A stretch of 24,574 nucleotides of DNA. It comes from Clostridiales bacterium UBA1701. Its GTDB lineage: Bacteria > Bacillota > Clostridia > Oscillospirales > Oscillospiraceae. How positions within the stretch are numbered: the first letter of the stretch is position 1; each line of letters opens with the position of its first letter. The stretch lies in NCBI GenBank assembly GCA_002320035.1, contig DCJL01000027.1, positions 1-24,574 on the forward strand, in the 5' to 3' direction. Below are positions 20,330 to 24,574 of the stretch, piece by piece. Below the pieces are notes generated by a model. The model searched no databases. It saw only the letters and a program-made list of their open reading frames with translations, and was not told the DNA's origin. Made by a program: the position numbers and the translations under genes.

Positions 20330-21220
20330 ATGGTAAAAACACCTGTATTTAAAGGCTCCTGTACGGCGATTGTCACGCCGTTTTGCGAGCATGGCGTGGA
20401 CTATGAGAGGCTGAGAAAAAACATTGACTTTCAGTATGAAAATGGCACCTCAGCCATAGTGGTCTGCGGCACAACCGGAGAAAACGCGACTCACAGCGCC
20501 AACGAGCACGAGGAAATCGTGCGTTTTACCATCAGGGAAAATCGGGGGCGAATGAAAGTAATTGCCGGCGTTGGCAGCAATAACACCCTGAGTGCCCTCA
20601 AAAACGCCGAAAATGCCAAATACGCCGGGGCAGACGCCATTTTAATGGTAACGCCTTACTACAACAAGTCCACCCAGAAGGGGCTAATAGAGCATTTCAG
20701 CTATGTGGCTGACCGGGTAGACATTCCAATGATACTTTACAATGTGCCAAGCAGGACGGGAATTGGTATCTCTGCCGAAACCTATAAAACGCTCTCCGCC
20801 CACCCGAACATAAACGGCGTCAAGGAAGCCTCCGGCGATTTCAGCCTTGTCGCCAGAACGAGAAGTCTCTGCGGCGACGAGCTCTACATATGGAGCGGCA
20901 ATGATGACAATACCATCCCCATGATGGCCATAGGGGCGCTGGGGGTAATATCTGTTGCGAGCAACCTTGTTCCCGCTGTCGTCTCAAAGCTCTGTGCTCT
21001 GTGCCTTGAGAGCGATTTTAAAGGAGCAACCGAGCTGTATGGGAAATATGCCGCCCTCTTTTCCGCCTTATTCATAGAGACAAATCCGATCCCCATAAAA
21101 GCCGCTATGAAGCTTTTGGACATGGACTCGGGACTACTGCGCCTGCCGCTCACGGATATAAGCGAAGCGCATCTGGCCACCCTCCGCTCCGTAATGCGCG
21201 ACTGCGGGCTGAATGCCTGA
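20330..21220 (+). CDS. dapA: 4-hydroxy-tetrahydrodipicolinate synthase DapA
   Basis: A 296-aa TIM-barrel enzyme that condenses pyruvate with aspartate semialdehyde, the first step toward lysine, meso-diaminopimelate and spore dipicolinate. Visible: GTTGE (47-51, with the Thr pair), YYNKSTQKG, Tyr137 in LYNVPSRTG, and Schiff-base Lys165 in GVKEASGD. The length is standard. The ATG has AAGGAGG 7 nt upstream. It is monocistronic on the plus strand, divergent from spoIID and ending at a bidirectional terminator. No lysine riboswitch is seen in the short upstream gap. Confidence 0.97.
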   Translation: MVKTPVFKGSCTAIVTPFCEHGVDYERLRKNIDFQYENGTSAIVVCGTTGENATHSANEHEEIVRFTIRENRGRMKVIAGVGSNNTLSALKNAENAKYAGADAILMVTPYYNKSTQKGLIEHFSYVADRVDIPMILYNVPSRTGIGISAETYKTLSAHPNINGVKEASGDFSLVARTRSLCGDELYIWSGNDDNTIPMMAIGALGVISVASNLVPAVVSKLCALCLESDFKGATELYGKYAALFSALFIETNPIPIKAAMKLLDMDSGLLRLPLTDISEAHLATLRSVMRDCGLNA

Positions 21221-21225
21221 CATTG

Positions 21226-21258
21226 AATAACGCTGTTGCTTTCACAACAGCGTTATTT
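21226..21258. terminator. Bidirectional Rho-independent terminator
   Basis: AATAACGCTGTTG (21226-21238) and CAACAGCGTTATT (21245-21257) form a perfect 13-bp stem with a 6-nt loop, followed by TCTTTG on the plus strand. It serves dapA and the convergent phosphopantetheinyl transferase gene, whose TGA (21242-21244) lies in the loop. Confidence 0.85.
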
Positions 21259-21865
21259 CTTTGATCAAATCCGGTTTTGCGCTGCTCCGGCCCGGCAGGA
21301 AGAGCGCCATGTGAAAATCGCCTTTACATTCGTGCCAGAAGCCGGGGGGCAGTTCTCCCGCGGCATCCGGGATAACACAGAAAGACGACAGCGGACGGCG
21401 GAGCCCGAGGCCATCCGCTTTAAGAAAAGCCTCCTTAAGGCTCCAGATCATGCTGAACGCATCATCTCCCCTCTCTTCATCCAAAAGGAAACGCTGCTCA
21501 GCCTGGCTGAAAAAACGCCTTACAAGAGCGGGGTTCATTTTTCTGCGCTTCTGCACATCTGCCCCCAGGGGGCTGTCTGCAAGAGCGCAGACAGAAAGGC
21601 TTTCAGAATGAGCCAGGCTGAAATAAAGGCCCGGAAAACGAAGGAAAGGCTTTCCCCCAGGATCTCTGCCTATATCGGGCGGCAGGCACAGCCCCTCCCC
21701 CTCTCTTTTCAGGGCTTCCAGCAGAAGGAGCTCCGCTCCGATTCCCTGACGTCTGGCCCGATCCGATTTCACGCCCGAAAGTCTTTCAAGCCTGTAAGCC
21801 GAAAAACCCTCCCAGGCCGCCCAGGGATCCAGCGCGCCGACATCGCCGTAATAGAGTTTAAGCAT
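21242..21865 (-). CDS. Sfp-type 4'-phosphopantetheinyl transferase
   Basis: A 207-aa enzyme that transfers phosphopantetheine from CoA to carrier proteins. Sfp-type motifs: GRDPGGKPFLRFPG with a following SLAHSESL (substrate strand), the metal site LGADVQ (Asp103) and WSLKEAFLKADGLGL with Glu145 and Lys149. The size fits short Sfp/AcpT members. No polyketide or non-ribosomal synthetase is in the window, so the target may be the fatty-acid carrier protein or a distant pathway. It starts on the last base of the upstream HD-gene stop (TGATG), implying coupling. The last codons form one arm of the terminator. Confidence 0.88.
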   Translation of the reverse strand: MLKLYYGDVGALDPWAAWEGFSAYRLERLSGVKSDRARRQGIGAELLLLEALKREGEGLCLPPDIGRDPGGKPFLRFPGLYFSLAHSESLSVCALADSPLGADVQKRRKMNPALVRRFFSQAEQRFLLDEERGDDAFSMIWSLKEAFLKADGLGLRRPLSSFCVIPDAAGELPPGFWHECKGDFHMALFLPGRSSAKPDLIKEITLL

Positions 21866-22407
21866 CAGGCGCGCATTGCGTCAATGGTTCTGCCTATCAG
21901 TTCACTCAGCTCCATGCCCAGCATCTCTGCCCCCTGGCGGATAACATCCCGGGAGCAGCCGGCAGCGAACTTCTTATCCTTGAACTTTTTCACAACAGAC
22001 TTTGTCTCCATATCGGAGATACCTGTGGGGCGCATAAGAGCCGCGGCGCCAATGAGCCCGGTGAGCTCATCGGTGGCAAAGAGTATTTTCTCCATGTATT
22101 TTTCAGGCGCCACATCGCAGCAGATGCCATAGCCGTGGCTCACCACCGCATGGATCATTTCCTCGTCAATATCCAGCTCCCGGAGCATCTCATTTGCCTT
22201 GATGCAGTGCTGCTCCGGATAGAGCTCAAAGTCGATATCATGAAGCATGCCCACACTGCGCCAGAAATCCACGCGCTCCGGGTCATGCTCCTTCGCAAAT
22301 TCCCCCATCACCTTGGATACGGTCTCCGCGTGCTGAATGTGAAAGGCTTCCTTATTGTATTTTTTGACAAGCTCCTCCGCTTGTTCCGGGCTTGGGATAT
22401 AGCTCAT
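21865..22407 (-). CDS. HD-domain phosphohydrolase-like protein
   Basis: A 180-aa HD-domain protein. His/Asp metal-site motifs: FHIQHAETVSKV (first His), VGMLHDIDFELYPEQH (HD pair) and VVSHGYGICCD, then ATDELTGLIGAAALMRP, typical of the clostridial HDIG-type family often annotated as hydrolases without known substrate. The frame is open to 22593, but ATG at 22407 has GGAG 6 nt upstream and begins SYIPSPEQAEEL; ATG 22419 has no proper ribosome spacing. It is coupled to the phosphopantetheinyl transferase gene. Confidence 0.85.
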   Translation of the reverse strand: MSYIPSPEQAEELVKKYNKEAFHIQHAETVSKVMGEFAKEHDPERVDFWRSVGMLHDIDFELYPEQHCIKANEMLRELDIDEEMIHAVVSHGYGICCDVAPEKYMEKILFATDELTGLIGAAALMRPTGISDMETKSVVKKFKDKKFAAGCSRDVIRQGAEMLGMELSELIGRTIDAMRA

Positions 22408-22559
22408 TTTTATCTCCATTCCGCCGCTTTTTATGTATGCAAAAGCTTCTCCCCCCAAACGGCAGGCGGGGAAAGGGGTTCGCACCCCCCTTCTGCTTTT
22501 AGATATGATACTGCCTTTTTCCTCTGAAATCAAGCAAAAAATCCTGTTGCAAACACCGC

Positions 22560-22591
22560 GCCGCCGCACGGCAAAAAGCCTGTGCGGCGGC
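22560..22591 (-). terminator. GC-rich hairpin, probable terminator of the lipoprotein gene
   Basis: GCCGCCGCAC (22560-22569) pairs with GTGCGGCGGC (22582-22591), extended by GGC/GCC with one bulged T, loop AAAAA. On the minus strand the T-rich stretch after it is short, so termination may be inefficient. It lies 16 bp after the lipoprotein stop. Confidence 0.6.
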
Positions 22592-22607
22592 ACTGTCTGG
22601 TACTGTT

Positions 22608-22925
22608 TCAGGGCTTTGCTGTGGCGGTGGGAACCGGGCTGACGGCGGCGCTTCCCTGAGCGGCAGGCTCACGGCCGTTATTGTTGTCGTCAAGGATACC
22701 GTCATCCAGAACGCCGTTGTTGTCTCTGCCGTTGTCATTGTCGCCGATCACGCCGTCCTTGTCGTCAACGATGCCGTCGTCAATGCCGGCTGTGGCGGAG
22801 GGACTGACGCCCGCGGTTACCTGGGGACTTACGATGATATTATCATCAACGCCGTCGTCGCCGCAGCCGCACAGAACGCTGCACAGCAGGACGAGAGATA
22901 TAACACATGCCAGTAGTTTCTTCAT
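22608..22925 (-). CDS. Asp/Asn/Gly-rich lipoprotein, unknown function
   Basis: A 105-aa lipoprotein precursor. The signal peptide MKKLLACVISLVLLCSVLCG ends in a lipobox (L-C-G-Cys21), so the mature chain should be lipid-anchored outside the membrane. The mature part is low-complexity: an acidic block with two similar units, IDDGIVDDKDGVIGDNDNG and LDDGILDDNNNG, between Ser/Thr/Pro/Ala-rich stretches. Such Asp/Asn-rich repeats recall calcium-binding loops, but no exact EF-hand or RTX motif is present. The start has AAGGAGG about 6 nt upstream. I recognise no family. Confidence 0.75.
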   Translation of the reverse strand: MKKLLACVISLVLLCSVLCGCGDDGVDDNIIVSPQVTAGVSPSATAGIDDGIVDDKDGVIGDNDNGRDNNGVLDDGILDDNNNGREPAAQGSAAVSPVPTATAKP

Positions 22926-23063
22926 GTTTATCCTCCTTATATTATGGCATAAGTATTATTTGACAATATCTGAATAATATGTAGAAAAACTTTTCCTCTG
23001 CAAAAGAAAAGTATTCGATTGCCATATAATATCCGGTGTGCTATCATGAAGGACATGAAAAAC

Positions 23064-24574
23064 ATGAAGAAAAACGAAATATTCGAAGCGCGCGTAGAGG
23101 GCTATTCGTCTGAGGCCATGGGTGTCTGCCGCCTGGATGGCCGTGCTGTGTTCCTGCCCAGAGCGCTCTCCGGAGAGGACTGGGAACTCAAGCTTGTCAA
23201 GGTCGGCGCCGGTGCCGTGTTTGCCCGGGGCCTGCGTCTTATCACGCCCTCTCCCCGGCGGCAGGAGCCGGACTGCCCCCATTTTGGCCTCTGCGGCGGC
23301 TGTGACACACGGCATATGTCCTATGAGGAAGAACTGCGCTTCAAGCTGGAGCGGGTCAATTCCGCATTGGAACACATAGGCGACCAGTCGCTCCGCGCGG
23401 AAGAAATAATCGGCAGTGAAGAAATTTCCCGTTACCGGAATAAGGGCATTTTTGCCGTGGCAGAGAAAGATGGCACGCCCGCTTTCGGCTTTTACCGTGA
23501 GCGAAGCCATGACCTGATTTGCATCAATGACTGTCTGCTCCAGAGTGAACTTAGCTGCCGGGCCGCCGCGGCGGTCACGGAGTTTATGAGGCAGAACCAT
23601 ATTCCCGCCTATCATGAGGAAAACGGCAAGGGGCTGGTCCGGCATGTTTTCTGCCGCCAGGCTGTGAGTAGTCCGGGAGCCGTGGTCTGCGTGATTGCCG
23701 CCGGAGGCTTCGGTGCAAAAACCAATGCCTTTGTGGCTCATATGCGCTCCGCCTGCCCAGAGCTTACCGGTATCGTCCTGAATGTTAACAAAACCCGGGG
23801 CAATACCGTGCTTTCAGGTGATTTTTATACGCTCTGGGGCGAAGCCTCCATCAGGGACAGGCTATGCGGCCTCGCGTTTGAAATTGCCCCCCGGGCGTTT
23901 TTTCAGATCAATCCCCCGCAGGCGGAAAAGCTCTATCGGCGCGCTTTGGAATACGCAGGAAAAAACATAGAACTGGCCTTTGACCTGTACTGCGGCGCAG
24001 GTACGATCAGCCTTTGCCTTGCGGGTATCGCCAAAAAGGTGATCGGCGCGGAGATCATACCCGAGGCCATAGAGAACGCCGAGAAAAACGCAGCAAGAAA
24101 CGGCATAAAAAACGCCGAATTTATTTGTGCCGATGCGGGCGCAGCGGCTTTGGCGCTGGCCGCCCGCGGCCTCAGGCCGGAGGTTATTGTGGTTGACCCA
24201 CCCCGAAAAGGCATGAACGAGGCCGCAATTGAGGCAGTGGCCTCCATGAATCCCGACAGAATCGTTTATGTCTCCTGTAATCCGGCTACTCTCGCCCGGG
24301 ATATAAAGCGCTTTAACGCCCTCGGCTATACCCTCCGACACGCCACAGCCGTTGATATGTTTCCGAGGACAGCCCATGTTGAAAGTATCGTGCTTCTGTC
24401 CCACAAATCACCAGACAGTGTTATCAATGTAAAAGTGGAATTTGGAGAAGGCGATGATAAAATATCGTTGGATGCGATTGCAGAGCGAGCAAAGAAATAT
24501 CAACCGAAACCGAAAATCACATATAAAATGATACAGGAATATGTAGAGAAGAAGTATGGGTTTAAGGTACATAC
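23064..24574 (+). CDS. rlmD: 23S rRNA (uracil-C5)-methyltransferase RlmD/RumA-type with C-terminal extension, 3' partial
   Basis: The frame is open from 23064 to the window end (at least 503 codons). The protein has a TRAM-like N-terminal domain, an iron-sulfur site CPHFGLCGGC plus a later Cys in INDCLLQ, the SAM motif DLYCGAGTISLCLA, VVDPPRKGM, and the nucleophile Cys in VYVSCNPATLARD. It would methylate uridine in 23S rRNA (possibly U1939). Starts at 23046 or 23055 are possible; 23064 has AAGGA at a suitable distance. The normal enzyme ends shortly after HVESIVLL (24375-24398). Here the frame continues for more than 55 residues in clearly more AT-rich DNA (DAIAERAKKYQPKPKITYKM and onward), suggesting that a mobile element supplies the 3' end. 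Confidence 0.92.
   Translation, partial: MKKNEIFEARVEGYSSEAMGVCRLDGRAVFLPRALSGEDWELKLVKVGAGAVFARGLRLITPSPRRQEPDCPHFGLCGGCDTRHMSYEEELRFKLERVNSALEHIGDQSLRAEEIIGSEEISRYRNKGIFAVAEKDGTPAFGFYRERSHDLICINDCLLQSELSCRAAAAVTEFMRQNHIPAYHEENGKGLVRHVFCRQAVSSPGAVVCVIAAGGFGAKTNAFVAHMRSACPELTGIVLNVNKTRGNTVLSGDFYTLWGEASIRDRLCGLAFEIAPRAFFQINPPQAEKLYRRALEYAGKNIELAFDLYCGAGTISLCLAGIAKKVIGAEIIPEAIENAEKNAARNGIKNAEFICADAGAAALALAARGLRPEVIVVDPPRKGMNEAAIEAVASMNPDRIVYVSCNPATLARDIKRFNALGYTLRHATAVDMFPRTAHVESIVLLSHKSPDSVINVKVEFGEGDDKISLDAIAERAKKYQPKPKITYKMIQEYVEKKYGFKVH

Noticed and set aside
21236..22132. Plus-strand 298-codon frame
   Set aside because: Covers the phosphopantetheinyl transferase and HD genes in antisense; no motif or ribosome site.
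22956..23741. Minus-strand 261-codon frame
   Set aside because: Antisense of the rlmD N-terminal half, which carries the iron-sulfur cysteine motif.

Overview
The window looks like a chromosomal segment of an endospore-forming Clostridia member (Oscillospirales-like). Supporting signs are spoIVA, cwlD, spoIID and sigH together with moderately high GC, strong GGAGG ribosome sites and several TTG starts. It is flanked by two mobile-element signatures. I saw no rRNA, tRNA or CRISPR array. All family assignments come from reading motifs, without database searches.

Left part (1 to about 3240): very GC-rich DNA with hairpins, then small genes of an integrated rolling-circle replicon: a DUF5348-type protein, an HUH Rep protein, a 130-aa unknown, a 44-aa acidic peptide, a tyrosine recombinase that is almost only a catalytic domain, and an unknown minus-strand gene. 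It ends in a large imperfect hairpin. Just beyond (3245-3272) lies a 28-bp site with the 11-6-11 layout of a chromosomal dif site, directly in front of a full-length XerC-type recombinase. The best reading is an integrative element sitting at dif, with its left end outside the window.

Core part (4340 to about 20180), almost all on the minus strand: cwlD-radA-GME-fold protein; spoIVA; trmK-nif3; a DUF1858 redox protein; a zinc-ribbon protein; sigH; ruvC-ruvA-ruvB; a membrane protein (possibly SpoIIM-like) with xerD; a TIGR04086-like membrane protein; and spoIID-queA-tgt-yajC. Terminators and sigma-A-type promoters separate most of these units. The content combines DNA repair and recombination (RadA, RuvABC, XerC/XerD), sporulation (SigH, SpoIVA, SpoIID, CwlD) and tRNA modification (TrmK, QueA, Tgt).

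Right part (20330-24574): dapA on the plus strand, converging on an HD-domain protein / phosphopantetheinyl transferase pair; then an Asp/Asn/Gly-rich lipoprotein; then an rlmD-type 23S rRNA uracil methyltransferase that runs off the window. The last ~170 bases of that gene become AT-rich and encode a C-terminal extension not needed by the enzyme, as expected if an integrative conjugative element has inserted into the 3' end of the gene.

Most notable observations: the element/dif/Xer junction; the rlmD 3' junction; a spoIVA leader in which a 49-nt hairpin hides the Shine-Dalgarno sequence while a sigma-E-like promoter would start transcription inside it; and two genes (recombinase, nif3) that appear to lack any standard start codon at their homology-supported starts.
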